This document shows, piece by piece, positions 1 through 12,235 of a stretch of 64,000 nucleotides of DNA. A model generated the notes under the pieces. It saw nothing but the letters and a program-made list of their open reading frames with translations, ran no database searches and was not told where the DNA came from. Made by a program: the position numbers and the translations under genes. Each line of letters opens with the position of its first letter. Position 1 is the stretch's first letter. Origin of the DNA: Letharia columbiana (Eukaryota; Ascomycota; Lecanoromycetes; Lecanorales; Parmeliaceae). Location of the stretch: NCBI RefSeq assembly GCF_014066305.1, contig NW_023501102.1, positions 124,001 to 188,000 of the forward strand, given 5' to 3'.

Positions 1-463
1 TCTTTAAAACGCGTCGAAATTATTTAATATTAAGAATAAAAATTTTCACTATAAAGCCTAAGAAATGTTTCTTTATGAGAATTTAATATACGTATCTTTT
101 AATCGTTTAAGATATTAAAAAGACTATAGATACTTTAAATAATATCCTTTCGAATATATTTACTTCGCCTAGAGAGTTTCTTATCTTATAAAGAAGTTAT
201 ATATAAGAAAGCTTATAAATAGTATTTTAATCATATTAACTATTTCTTTTAATTCGCTAGCTATATAAATAATCTAATATCTTATTTATCTCTCGACTAC
301 TATTTATTAAATTCGATTCGCTCTAAAATCGAATTATCTATTTAATAGATTTATCTAGAAATATAATAGCTTAATTTAATTTCTTATTAAAGCCTCTATT
401 AGCGCGTTTCTTTAAGTTTATTTATTAATATAAATAAAATAAGTAAATTAATTTTAATTATAA
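1..463 (-). mobile_element. 5' internal part of a truncated gypsy-like LTR retrotransposon
   Basis: Read on the minus strand, this stretch aligns along its whole length with the leader just inside the 5' LTR of the complete retrotransposon at 44127-50991 (compare 44310-44800). Shared landmarks include the stretch with CTCTCGAC and ATTTATC near 290 and the AGCGCGTTTCTTTAA stretch near 400. The element therefore enters the window from the left in reverse orientation, and its coding part lies outside. RIP is stronger here than in the complete copy: most CpA and TpG sites kept at 44310-44800 are TpA here. Confidence 0.85.
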
Positions 464-646
464 TATTAGGATTAATATAGATATAATATTAATATAGATA
501 TTTTAAATAAGATAATTAAGATATCGAACTATATAGATAGAAGAAAGATATTAAATAGTAAATAAATACCTCTATTAAGACACGCTAGGCTTGAATAGAT
601 GAGAGGACTAAGTAATAGATTAAGGATATAGAATACGCTCGTAATA
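464..646 (-). repeat. 5' LTR of the truncated retrotransposon (183 bp)
   Basis: This is the reverse complement of the LTRs at 44127-44309 and 50809-50991, with the same length of 183 bp. It ends in GAATACGCTCGTAATA, the mutated complement of TGTTACGAGCGTATTC. Retrotransposon leader follows on the left, so it is the 5' LTR of a minus-strand element and not a solo LTR. The target duplication cannot be checked because the other LTR is outside the window; bases 647-651 (ATATC) should be the duplicated target. Confidence 0.87.
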
Positions 647-1039
647 ATATCTTAGTTATCGTATTTTTAAATTACTTAATTTTATACTATATTTAAAATC
701 TAATCTTAAAGAGATTTTAGAGAATTAATCTATTAGTTTTATATATTATATATCTAATATTTTAATAAGTATTATTATTTATTATTTAAATAATTTATTA
801 TTATATAATAAATATAATAATAATAGCTATAATAGTAATAGCTATAATTAATTAAAATAATAATTAAATTAGCTACTTATACTTCTAAATATAAAAATCT
901 TAATTAAAATATCTTATATATATATTATTCTTTAGTATAATATTTTAAATATATTATCTTATAATATATATCGCTAAGATCTAGAATCTAGATTAAAAAA
1001 AGATATCGTATTTAATTTTATTAATATTATACTTAAGTA
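647..1039 (-). mobile_element. Foldback-element fragment (second copy of the 57-58 kb element)
   Basis: Positions about 655-1015 match the reverse complement of about 57185-57590: the unique centre of that foldback element, then its arm with AGCTATAATAGTAATAG tracts and the TATACTTCTAAATATA stretch. The retrotransposon at 1-646 was inserted into this copy. The other arm is not seen in the window. The copy is strongly RIP-mutated. Confidence 0.7.
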
Positions 1040-3238
1040 TTAGTATATATAAAAGAATAAGATAGAGCTAAGCTTGAAAACCTTAAATTTATATATATAG
1101 CCAATTATAAATTTAAGGTTATTACGTCTTTTAGCTAGACTAACTAAGTTAGCCCGCTAGCCCTTCTAAGCTTTCTTATTAAAAATTTATATATAGAAGT
1201 TTTATACTCTAAAATAACTAGCTCTCTACGAATATTATTTCTTTATAATTTCGTAAATTATAAAACTTAGTATACGCTTTCTAACGCTATAAAAATAATG
1301 AAGTTTAATCTACTATTAATAAATTAAATTAATATTTAAATATCGTAGTTATATTAAACGCGTCCGGGATCGATTAATAATTCTTTTATCTATTTATATA
1401 ATTATATTTCTTCTATAATTCTATTAATCTACTAATTATAAATAAATTCGCCCTCGATATCCCCCGTTTAAATATTGCTAAGTATCTAAAGTATATATCT
1501 CTTTTACTCGTCTCTTAGAGCCTTTACTAACGCCCTTAAATTACTTCTTAATAAATTCGCTATTACTAGTAATTAAGGCTATAAGCGAGTTTAATAAGTA
1601 TTTACTACTACTTATAAACGCGTTAGAAGATTCTTAAAAAGAGCTTAAACGAATATATTCTCCTCTATATACTTCTCTTAAGTTAGCGATAAATGAATTA
1701 AATTAATATTTAAATATTATAGTTATATTAAACGCGTTCGAAATTAAATAATAATTCTTTCATCTATTTATATAATTATTCTTTTTCTATTATTCTATTA
1801 ATTTTATTAATTCTATTAATTCTATTAATTTTATTAATATAAATATATTTATTCTTAATACTCTTATACTTAGTTAAATAAGAGAAGAATCTATAATAGA
1901 TGAATATAAAGAATATTACGAAGAATATTACGGAGATAGTTATTAGTAGTAGTAATATAATAGATCTACTCTTTATAATCTTATATTAATTTACTTAGCT
2001 AGTATAAGAGAAGTTAATATAATAAGCGAATATGAAGAATACTACGAAGAAATTAAGTAATAATAAGACTTTTAGTATTAAGAATACGACTTAGCTCTCT
2101 AAGATCCCACGTTATATACTTTATATAATTTTATATTAAATTATTATTTAATAAGTGAAGAATATTACTATAACTTAGCTTATTATCTCTACTATATTAA
2201 GAAGTAAGAGAAGAAACTATAATAGATAAATACGAAGAATATTACGAAGAATACTATAAAGAATACTACGAAGAAATTAAGCGATAATAAGATTATTATT
2301 ATTAGAAATACGACTTAGCTCTCTAAGATCTCACGTTTAATATTCTTTACGATTCTATATTAAATTATTACTTAATAAGTAAAGAATATTATTATAATTT
2401 AATCTATTATTCTTATTATATTAATATAATATATTACTATAATAACGTTATAAGAGAAGAATCTACTATAATAATTATAGTTAATTAGACCTCTATAGAA
2501 GAAATATTATAAGAGAAGAAATTATAATAGATAAATGCGGAGAATACTATAAAGAATACTATAAAGAATACTATAAAGAATACTATAAAGAAACTAAGCG
2601 ATAATAAAATTATTATTATTAAGAATACGACTTAGCTCTTTAAGATCCCACGTTATATACTCTTTATAATTTTATATTAAATTATTACTTAGTAAGCGAA
2701 GAATATTATTATAACTTAATCTATTATTCTTATTATATTAATATAATATATTACTATAATAATATTATAAGAGAAGAATCTACTACGATAATTATAGTTA
2801 ATTAGATCTCTATAGAAGAAATATTAAACGATATATATTTAGACGAATTAAAATCGTTCGATATCTTACTTTAATAGCTATTTTATTATTCGAAAGATTT
2901 TATTATAATAAAAGATAATATAGAATTTATATTACTAATTAGTAAATTATCTTTATTTCTTTTTAATATTTTAAAACTTATTATTATAAAGATATAGTCT
3001 TTCTCTATTTTTTATAAGTAATTATTATGAATTAATTCTTTATACTCGATATATCTTTCTAATTAAACCTTAGCGCGCTTCTTTTCGTATATATATATTT
3101 ATATATAAATTAAAAACGTATAGTAAGCGATTAGAGTTCGATTTAACTTAGAACTAGAACTAAAATTCGATTTAACTTAGAGAGATTAAATAATAATTCT
3201 TTTATCTATTTATATAATTATTATTCTTTTATTACTTA
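1040..3238 (+). mobile_element. Rep2: ~2.2-kb Helitron-like repeat, forward copy
   Basis: It starts with A followed by TTAGTATATATAAAAGAATAAGATAG, the RIP form of TCAGTATATATAAC..., the end shared by all Rep1 and Rep2 copies. The sequence is collinear with the reverse complement of 8109-10277. It contains a duplicated block (about 1310-1410 and 1690-1780), a short TTAATTCTA microsatellite near 1795-1850, and GAATACTA/GAATATTA tracts around 1900-2600. The expected CTCG 3' end is missing: near 3175 the match gives way to other repeat sequence. I see no Rep or helicase domain, and no readable long frame even when TAA/TAG are read as glutamine. Confidence 0.6.
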
Positions 3239-3365
3239 TAAGTAATAATCTATAAATTAAATTTATAACTATTTTTTTTAATTAGAGCTATCGAGTAATT
3301 TTAATAAGCGAACTTTAATAAGCGAACTTTAATAAGCGATATTTAAATTTCTTACGCTTTAATAA
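3239..3365 (-). mobile_element. Rep1 3'-end fragment
   Basis: Begins, in plus-strand view, with TAAGTAATAATCTATAAATT after an A, matching the CTCG end of Rep1. It then shows the 13-15 bp tandem AATAAGCGAACTTT units, the RIP form of GGTGAGCGAACTTT in the unmutated copy at 37701-38167. The match is lost by about 3365. Confidence 0.6.
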
Positions 3366-3384
3366 CTTTACTCTATATTATATA

Positions 3385-3560
3385 TATAAATTATTATATT
3401 TTAAAAGTATCTTATATAGAATAAATTATACTCGTTAAAGAACTTTAAAAATTATTAGATTCTATAAATAGATAATAAAGATATAATTTTTTTAAAAAAG
3501 AAGTAAAAGTTAAAAAATTCTAAATTTAAAGAATTTATATTTTTTCGACTAATATATACT
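3385..3560 (+). repeat. Dispersed repeat R3
   Basis: An AT-rich ~180-bp segment with ATTATATTTTAAAAGTATCTTATATA and a later GATATAATTTTTTT...AAGTAAAAGTTA block. It matches about 24575-24745 in the same orientation and about 40505-40700 inverted. No termini or coding content are recognised. Confidence 0.55.
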
Positions 3561-4134
3561 ATATTACTATAATTACTTTCTTATTTTTAACGTTAATTTT
3601 TAACCTTTATATATAAAGATTTTAGAATACTTTTTTTTATAATCTCTATATTAAAAGCGCGAATAAATAGAAACTTACTTTATTCGATTTTTTTTCTAAT
3701 TATCTTTCTTTAACTAGAAAACTTTAAGATTTCTCTTTATTTTTAAATTTTAATATTAAGATTAAATAGATAATCGTTTAACTAATTATTTATATTATTA
3801 AAAAGATTATTAAAATTTATATTATTATTTAGATAGATTAATTTAAAATATAAATCGAGATTACTATTTTTATATAATAGTAATATAATAAAATCGCTAT
3901 TAAATCTAATTATAATAAATAATATATTATTATTAAATTAGATTAAGATATATAAAATAAAATAGTTATAATATAAATGATTAATAAGAGAAAATATTTA
4001 ATTTATAATAAAATGCTAAGAAAGAAAGAAAGAGAGAATATCTATTTATTATTTTTAATATTTTAATATTTATCTAGCGTTTTATTAGCAAAATCTATTT
4101 AGTTTAATTTATTAAAATACGCTATAGAGATCTA
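3561..4134. other. Unclassified RIP-degraded DNA
   Basis: AT-rich sequence with almost no CpA or TpG. No readable frame, clear terminal repeat or match to the other families was found. Confidence 0.5.
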
Positions 4135-4372
4135 TATTAAAAGTTCTATACCCGCACTAGAATAGCTCTAACTCTACTTTTAAAAAGCGGCTCTATAGAG
4201 GGGAAGCTTAGAAATATCTTTTTATAGCGTATAAATAAGACTTTAGATACTTCTTTTAGCTTGATAGGGATATTAAACCCCGAAACCTGGCTAAGACTAG
4301 ATACGATTTCGAAGAACTCTAGACGTATTATCTAGATAATTCTTTAGATGAGACGTTATTCGAAGTCTAAGG
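4135..4372 (+). pseudogene. Unknown coding remnant, less mutated than its flanks
   Basis: From about 4135 to 4372 one frame stays readable for roughly 75-80 codons if the few TAA and TAG are taken as RIP-mutated CAA and CAG. It includes legible stretches such as FKKRLYRGEA and LDRDIKPRNLAKTRYDFEEL. Base composition is more GC-rich than either side (CCTGGCTAAG, AGAGGGGAAG). The composition pattern fits a retroelement gag or an unknown transposon protein, but I do not recognise the family. No start codon, domain or promoter is evident. Confidence 0.35.
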
Positions 4373-4889
4373 GTAATAATTTTAACGAATATAGGACTTT
4401 CGATATAGATCTCTATATATAATATAATAATTCTAATTCTAACTATTATTATAATTCTATTAATTAACTCTAAAGATATTTATCTTTTAACGATTATATT
4501 AACTCTATTATAGTTTATATTATAATTTTTAATTTATTTTTTAAATTATTATATCGAATAAATTTAATTAAAATAGTATTTTATAATATATTAATTAATA
4601 TAAATTAAGACTTTTTATTAATATATAATATTTTTAAAAAGATTTATATAAGTATAATTAAAGATTAAGTTTTTTTAAGTATTAAACGCTTAGTATAAAG
4701 TATTAGAAGATTTATATTTATTTTATAACTATATATTAGAATTTAATAATTTTAAATTTTAGATATAAAGATCTTTATTTTTAGATAAAATAAAGAAATT
4801 ATAGATTTAACATCGAATAATATTAAGAATTATCTATTATTTTCTATCGTATTTTATATATATATCTATTAATATACTCGCTAATAGAA
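4373..4889. other. Unclassified RIP-degraded DNA
   Basis: AT-rich, TpA-saturated sequence with nothing recognisable apart from short AT-rich direct repeats. Confidence 0.5.
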
Positions 4890-5460
4890 AAAATATATTA
4901 TTACTATATAAATTTAATCGTAATATTAATAATAACTTTACAAATTAAAGTTATTAAATATAGAGATATTTCTTAATATAAAAGATTTAATAATATTATA
5001 TAAATTTAATCGCGATATTAATAATAACTTAAATATTCGCTAATAAGAAAGATATACTATTGTTATATAAATTTAATTACGATATTAATAAAAAAATTTA
5101 AGAATTAAATTTATTAAATATAGAGATATCTATTAATAAGAAAGATATATTATTATTATATAAATTTAATCGCGATATTAATAATAACTTTAAAAACTAA
5201 AGCTATTAAATATAGTTTTTTAAATAATCGCGATATTAATAATAATATTAAGAATTAAAATTGTTAAATAAAGAAATATATATTAATAAGAAAGATATAT
5301 TATTATTATATAAATTTAATTATAATATTAATCATAATTTTAAAAATAAACATATTAGATATAGAGATATTTATAATAATAAAAATATATTATTATTATA
5401 TAATTTTAATTATAATATTAATAATAATTTTAAAAATTTAATTTATCGAATATAGAAATA
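4890..5460 (+). repeat. Degenerate tandem repeat, period about 92 bp
   Basis: The phrase GATATTAATAATAACTTT, preceded by TATTATTATATAAATTTAATCG, recurs near 4922, 5014, 5081, 5174, 5232, 5324 and 5414. Spacings are close to 92 bp, with two shortened units of 58 and 67 bp. A short open frame at 5261-5455 translates as two ~30-residue units rich in N, K, I and Y. It could be the RIP remnant of a repeat protein such as an ankyrin-type gene, but the 92-bp spacing is not a multiple of three and no ankyrin signature can be read. It is treated as a tandem repeat and not as a gene. Confidence 0.6.
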
Positions 5461-6482
5461 TAATTTTAATATATATAAAGTTATTAGATTAAATAGAATA
5501 GTTAAATATTATTAATTAAGTGTAATAAATAAAATAATAAATAAAATATCTTACTCTTAATTTAGAATAGATTTTATTTTCTTTAATTAGTTCTTTTCTT
5601 TTTATAAAAACTATATCTAGACTTTAATAATATTATATTATTATTTAAAAACTTATATTTTATTATAATTATTTAAGAAATTATATATCTTTTAATTATA
5701 AATTAATTAAGCCGCTAGATATTCGTTAATAATTTTTTTACTTTTCTATTATTTATAAATAAGTTATATCATTAAAACTACTCGCTAATTTTATTTTTAT
5801 AACTTTTATAAAGAAAAGTAAGAGCTTTCGCTAAGTAAGATAAGATTAAGATCTTAATAAAAAATTACCTATCTTAAAAAATAATTTCTTTATTAATATA
5901 ATTAGATTATATTATATTAAATAGATTATTATTTCTAATAACTTTTTAAATTATAATTAATATAGAGAAGTAAGTTTTAAGCGAGTTAAGTAAATTTAAA
6001 GCTATATAAATTAAGATCTTTTTTATTATCTAAACGAAAACGACTTAAAAATAATTAAGTTTATTAATTTTTATAATTCGCGGATTTTTCTTAATATATA
6101 GACTTTAAAACTATTTAATAATAATATAATAATTATATATAAATAATTTACTTTTCGATTTAGATATATATAATTAATAAAATTATATATCTTTTATTAT
6201 ATATTTATACTTTTTAAATTCTATATATAATCTTTTAATTTTAATTTCTAGAAAGTTTTATTTTTATTTCGCTTTAATAATTTAAATAAATTTAAATTAT
6301 TAATTATTAAGATATTAAAAGCTTTTTAAATTTTTATAATTATTAAATTAATAATATTATATCTAAACGAATTATAATTAATATTATAATAAATTATTAT
6401 ATTAAAAAATATAGCGTTATTAAATATATACTTATATTATAAAAAAATTATTATAAATTTAATTTAATTTAATAATAAAATA
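5461..6482. other. Unclassified RIP-degraded DNA
   Basis: AT-rich, TpA-saturated sequence with no frame, terminal repeat or family match recognised. Confidence 0.5.
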
Positions 6483-7075
6483 CGAGTAAAGATCTATAAA
6501 TTAAATTTATAATTTTTTTTTAATTAGAACTATCGAGTAAATTTAATAAACGATCTTTAATAAACGATATTTAAATATCTTACTTTTTAATAATTATAAA
6601 TTTAAATTTAAAACCCCTTTTTCTATTTAAAAGTCTATATTTTTATTATAGAAAATAAAAAGGTTATTTTAAAATTAGATAATATATATCTATTTTTTAA
6701 TTAAGACTATCTCGCTATCGAGCGAACTCTAATAAAAGATATTTAAAGTTTTTACGCTTTAGTAATTATAAGACTATATTTAAGATTTCTGTGTCTATCT
6801 AAAAGTCTATATTTCGTTCTATAATTTAAAAAAAAATCTTAGAATTTTAATAGAAAATAAAAAAATTATTTTATATATTAATAATATATATCTAATTTTT
6901 AATAAGAAGATATAAAAGAGCGAGATTTTAATAATTGCGAACTTTAAATATATTTATCTATAATAACTTAGTCGAACTAGCTAAAAAGCGTAGAGAATTT
7001 AAATTTATAATTAGCTATATATATAAATTTAAGATTTTCTAATTTAATTTTATCTTATTCTATTATATATATTAA
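6483..7075 (-). mobile_element. Rep1 copy with both ends, internally duplicated
   Basis: In plus-strand view it starts CGAGTAAAGATCTATAAATT after an A and ends ATATATATTAA before a T, the full Rep1 boundary pattern. At 593 bp it is longer than the 467-bp intact copy because the front half is present twice (near 6490-6660 and 6660-6840). Strongly RIP-mutated. Confidence 0.75.
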
Positions 7076-7591
7076 TAAATATATTAAACTTATTATTTTT
7101 AAATAAAAATATTATTATAGAAAAGAGATATATTCTAATATAAATATTATAATAATAAAAATAATTTTTAAAAAAGAAGAGAGTAAATAAGAAAATAATA
7201 ATGTTAAATATTTATTATTAAATTAATTAATATTATAATACTAAAATCTTATTAGAATAATATATTATTTAAAAATAAATTAAATTTAAATATTAATTAG
7301 AAAGTTAATTAGAGAAGAAAGTTTTTTTTTATTAGTATATATTATAAAGCTATATATATATATATTTTTTTATATTTTAAATATATTTATAATATCTAAA
7401 TATATATATATATATACTATCTTATATTATATATATTTCGATTTTTTATATATAGACGATATATTTATAAAAGAGAATCTTCTTAATTTAATTAATTTCT
7501 ATTTAATCTTATATTTATCCATTATAAAAAAACTTTTTATTTTACTATTTTAATTTTATTAATTTCTTATTTTTAGATTTTAATTTATTTA
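7076..7591. other. Unclassified AT-rich DNA with TA microsatellites
   Basis: RIP-degraded sequence that includes runs of TATATA near 7350-7425. Nothing else is recognised. Confidence 0.45.
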
Positions 7592-8032
7592 TTAGTATAT
7601 ATAAAAGAATTAAATAAAGTTAAGCTATAAAATTTTAAATTTATATATATAACTAATTATAAATTTAAATTCGCTACGCTTTTTAATTAGATTAACTAAA
7701 TTATTATAAATAAATAAATTAAATAATTAATATTTATAGTTATTAAAATCTTTTACTTTACTTCTAACTCTTTAATAACTTTACTATTTTATATTAAAAT
7801 TTTTAGATTCTTTTTTAAATTATATTCTATAACTTACGCTTTTTAATATCTTAAAAATTTTAAAATTTACTTTTATAATTACTAAAAGATAAGATACTTA
7901 AAGATCGCCTATTAAAGATCGCCTATTAAAGATCGCTTATCAAAAATCGCTTATTAAAAATTACTTATTAAATTTATTTAATAATTTTAATAAAAAAAAA
8001 AGTTATAAATTTAATTTATAGATTTTTATTTA
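7592..8032 (+). mobile_element. Rep1 copy, both ends present
   Basis: Starts TTAGTATATATAAAAG after an A and ends GATTTTTATTTA before a T, the RIP form of GATCTTTACTCG|T. Length is 441 bp against 467 bp for the intact copy. Near 7895-7975 the 14-bp unit ATTAAAGATCGCCT is repeated five to six times, matching the GGTGAGCG-type units of the intact copy on the other strand. Confidence 0.8.
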
Positions 8033-8108
8033 TAACTTATAATTAATTAATTAATTTCTTTTTAAAGATTAAAGATACTATTTCTTTTTTAACTTTATTC
8101 TTAATTAA

Positions 8109-10277
8109 AAAGTAGAAACCTATAAGTTAAATTTATAAAGTTAAATTTTTCTATATAAAATCGAATCTTAGTTTTAATTCTAAATTAAATTAAACTCTAA
8201 TTTCTTACTATATATTTTTAATCTACTTTTATTACTATAAAATTAATTTAATCTATATAATATATAGATATATATATATAAAAAGAGGCGCGCTAAGGTT
8301 TAATTAGAAAGGTATATTAAATCTATAATAATTATATATAAAAAAGAGAGAAAAACTCTATTCTTATAGTAAGAAGTATTAAAATATCGAAAAGAAATAA
8401 AGATAATATATTAATTAATAATATAAATTCTATATTATCTTTTATCGTAGTAAAATCTTTCGAATAATAAAATAGCTATAGATATCGAATAATTTTAATT
8501 CGTTTAAATATATATTATTCGATATTTCTTCTATAGAGATTTCATTAGCTATAATTATCGTAGTAGATTTTTCTCTTATAATATTATTATAATAATATAT
8601 TATATTAATATAATAGAAATAATAGATTAAATTATAGTAATATTCTTTACTTATTAAGTAATAATTTAATATAAAACTATAGAGAGTATATAACGTAGAA
8701 TCTTAAAGAGCTAAATCGTATTCTTAACGATAATAATCTTATTATTACTTAATTTCTTTATAATATTTATTATAGTATTCTTTATAGTATTCTTTATATT
8801 TATCTATTATAATTTCTTCTCTTATAATATTTCTTTTATAAAGACTTAATTAACTATAATTATTATAATAGATTTATTTCTTATAATATTATTATAGTAA
8901 TATATTATTTTAATATAATAGAAATAATAGATTAAATTATATTAATTTTCTTCGCTTATTAAATAATAATTTATTATAAAATTATATAGAGTATATAACG
9001 TGAAATCTCGAAGAGCTAAGTTATATTCTTAATAATAATAATTTTATTACTACTTAGTTTCTTCGTAATATTCTTTATATTTATTTATTATAGTTTCTTC
9101 TTTTACTTCTTCTCTTATAGAACATTAGATTAAATAACTAATTAAGTAGATAATTAAATAATTAACTAATGATTTAATTAAGTAAATTATTAAGCTAATA
9201 AAATAGATAGTATTAACTAAGCGACTAGTCGAATAAAATATAAAGAAGAATAATAGCTATAAATTCGTTTAAGCTCTTTTTAAGAGTTTTCTAACGTATT
9301 TATAGATAGTAATAAGTAGTTATTAAGTTCGCTTATAACCTTATTTTAGTAATAATAAATTTATTAAGAAGTAATCTAAGAGCGTTAATAGGGGCTCTAA
9401 AAGATAAATAAAAGAGATATATATTATTAAAATTATTTAGTAATATTTCCGCGAGAGGTATCGAGAATAATTATATTTATATTAATAAATTAATAATATT
9501 ATAGAAGAAATATAATTAAAATAAAGTAATAAAGAATAAATTTAGAAAAAAATTATATTTTAAAAGATAATATTATTAGATTAAAAAGTATTATCGCTAG
9601 CTTAAAAGAAATCTATAGAGAAGAATATATTTATTTAAACTCTTTTTAAGAATCTTTTAACGCGTTTATAAATAATAGTAAATAGCTATTAAACTCGCTT
9701 ACAACCTTAATTACTAATAATAATAAATTTATTAAGTAATAACTTAAAAGTATTAATAGAGGCTCTAAAATACAAATAAAAGATATATATTTAAAGCGTT
9801 TAGTAATGTTTTTTCGCGAGAAATATTAAGAATAATTATATTTATATTAATAGATTAGAATTTATTAGTAAATTAATAGAATAGTAAAAGAAGAATAGTT
9901 ATATAAATAGATGAAAGAATTATTATTCGATTTTAAACGCGTTTAATATAACTATTATTATATTATAACTATTATATTTAAATATCTATTTAATTTACTA
10001 ATAATAGATTAAACTTTATAATTTTTATAGCGTTTAAAAGCGTAAAGCCAGCTTTATAATTAAAGAAATTATAAAGTAATTATATATATTATAAACTAAA
10101 TACTTTAAAATATAAGACTTCTATATATAAATATTTAATAAAAAAATGTAAAAGAATTATCGAGCTAATTTACTCGATCTAATTAAAAAGTATAGCGATC
10201 TTTAATTAATAATTAATTATATATATAAATTTAAGAATTTTAAGCTTAGCTCTATCTTATTCTTTTATATATATTAA
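8109..10277 (-). mobile_element. Rep2: ~2.17-kb Helitron-like repeat, reverse copy with both ends
   Basis: In plus-strand view it opens AAAGTAGAAACCTATAAGTT (RIP-diverged form of CGAGTAAAGGCCTATGAATT) and closes ATATATATTAA before a T at 10278. Its sequence is the reverse complement of 1040-3238 over most of its length, with the same AGAGGCGCGCTAAGGTTTAA motif near 8284, the ATAACGTAGAATCTTAAAGAGC motif near 8690 and the CGCTTATAACC block near 9330. The last ~110 bp, at the 5' end, equal those of Rep1, so Rep1 shares both termini and is probably an internally deleted derivative. No protein domain could be decoded. Confidence 0.65.
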
Positions 10278-10646
10278 TATATTATTATTTTAAAAAAGAA
10301 ATATTAGTTTAAAAATAAGATCTTCTAATTATAAGTATAGAATATAATATTTTATTAATTTAACCTTTAAATAAAAGATATTATAAAATTATTTAAATAA
10401 AAGAAAAGCGTATTAATAAGAGAAATTTTAAAACTTAAAAATAGTTCTAATATATTAAAGATTTACTTTTTATATATAGAAAATTTGAATAATAATTAAA
10501 TTATTAAAGTATTTAAATTAAGATTTAATTCTATATTAATATAAAATAAAGATAATTTAATAGTTTAAAAATATTAATAGATACTTTTATTAATATAGCT
10601 AATAATTAAAATATTAATTAAAAAGATTTAATTTTTAATTCTAATA
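10278..10646. other. Unclassified RIP-degraded DNA
   Basis: Nothing recognised in this AT-rich stretch between two Helitron-like copies. Confidence 0.45.
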
Positions 10647-10896
10647 TTAGTATTTAAAATAGAATAAGATAAAGCTAAATTAAAAAGTCGTAAATTTATA
10701 TATATAGTTAATTATAAATTTAAGATTATTACGTTTCTTAATTAGACTATCTAAACTAGCTCGCTAATTCTCTTAAGATTCTTTATTAAAAGATAGATAT
10801 ACGTTATTTATAAATGAAATAACTTTTTAACTTTCTATTAAAATCTTAAATTTTTTTTTTAAATTTTAAAGCGTAGTTTATTAAAATTCGATCTTA
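10647..10896 (+). mobile_element. Rep1 5' part, truncated by the next copy
   Basis: Starts TTAGTATTTAAAATAGAATAAG after an A and follows Rep1 for about 250 bp. It stops where another 5' end begins at 10897, so two Rep elements lie head to tail. Confidence 0.65.
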
Positions 10897-12235
10897 TTAA
10901 TATATATAAAAGAATAAGATAAAGCTAAATTAGAAAATCTTAAATTTATATATATAGCTAATTATTTATTTAGAGTTATTATACTCTTTAATTAAATCGA
11001 TTAAATTAGCTCGATAGCCCTTTTACGCCTTCTTATTAAAAATTTATATATAAAAGTTTTATACTTTAAAATACTTAGCTTATAATAGATATAGTTACTT
11101 TATAAATTCTTAAATTATAAAGCTCGCTTTACGCTTTCTAACGCTATAAAAATAATAAAGTTTAACTTACTATTAATAGAATAAATTAATATTTAAATAT
11201 TATAGTTATATTAAACGCGTTCGAGATTAAATAATAATTCTTTTATCTATTTATATAATTATATTTCTTCTTTAATTCTATTAATTTATTAATTATAAAT
11301 ATATTTTTAATAATTCTTACTTAAATATTACTAAATATTTAAGATATATATTTCTTTTCCTTATCTTTTAAATTTCTTATTAATACTTCTAGATTATTTT
11401 TTAATAAATTCGCTATTATTAGATCGCTAGTAATTTAGATTATAAGCGAGCTTAATAGCTATTTATTACTACTTATAAACGCATTAAAAAACTTTTAAAA
11501 AGAATCTAAACGAATTTATAGCTATTATTTTTTTTATATACTCCTCTTAAATTAGCGATAATATCTTCTAATTTAATAATATTATTTTATAAAACTCGTT
11601 TTAATATATATAGCTCTTTTATCTATCTTTTAAAGCCTCTATTAATATTCTAGAACTATTTTTTAATAAATTTATTATTATTATTAATTAAGATCGTAAG
11701 CGAGCTTAATAGCTATTTACTACTACTTATAAATATATTAAAAAATTCTTTAAAAGAGCTTAAACGAATATATTCTCTTTTATATACTTCTTTTAAATTA
11801 GCGATAATATCTTTTAATTTAACGATATTATTTTTTAAAACGCGTCTTTCTTCTTAATTTATTCTTTATTACTTTATTTTAATTATATTTCTTAATCGCT
11901 TAATTAATATTATTTATTCTATTAGCTTAATAATCTAATAATTAAATTATTAATTATTTATTTAATTATTTATTTAGTTAATTATTTAGCTAGCTATTTA
12001 ATCTAATACTCTATAAGAGAAGAAGTAAAAGAAGAAATTATAATAAATAAATATAAAGAATACTATAAAGAATATTACGAAGAAATTAAGTAATAATAAA
12101 ATTATTATTATTAAAAATATAATTTAACTCTCTAAAATCTTATAATATATACTTTTTATAATTCTATATTAAATTATTACTTAATAAATAAAGAATATTA
12201 TTATAATTTAATTTATTATTTTTATTATATTAATA
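10897..12235 (+). mobile_element. Rep2 copy, 3' part replaced
   Basis: Starts TTAATATATATAAAAGAATAAG after an A and runs parallel to 1040-2450: same TATTAAACGCGTTCGA motif near 11213, duplicated 'regulatory-like' block near 11330-11820, and the GAATACTATAAAGAATATTACG tract near 12060. It ends abruptly where an inverted Rep2 begins at 12236. The same tail-to-tail arrangement, displaced by only about 5 bp, is seen at 63465/63466. Confidence 0.6.

Noticed and set aside
464..646. Solo LTR
   Set aside because: The adjoining 1-463 matches the internal leader of the element, so it belongs to a longer copy; no matching target duplication flanks the 183 bp.
4890..5460. Ankyrin-repeat gene remnant
   Set aside because: Unit spacing of about 92 bp is not a multiple of three and no ankyrin consensus residues can be read; kept only as a tandem repeat.
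9230..9960. Pogo-type transposase C-terminus in Rep2 (short basic stretch resembling ALxDKxKR)
   Set aside because: Only a few residues can be decoded, in a frame with many stops, and no DDE motif is visible; also at odds with the lack of TIRs.
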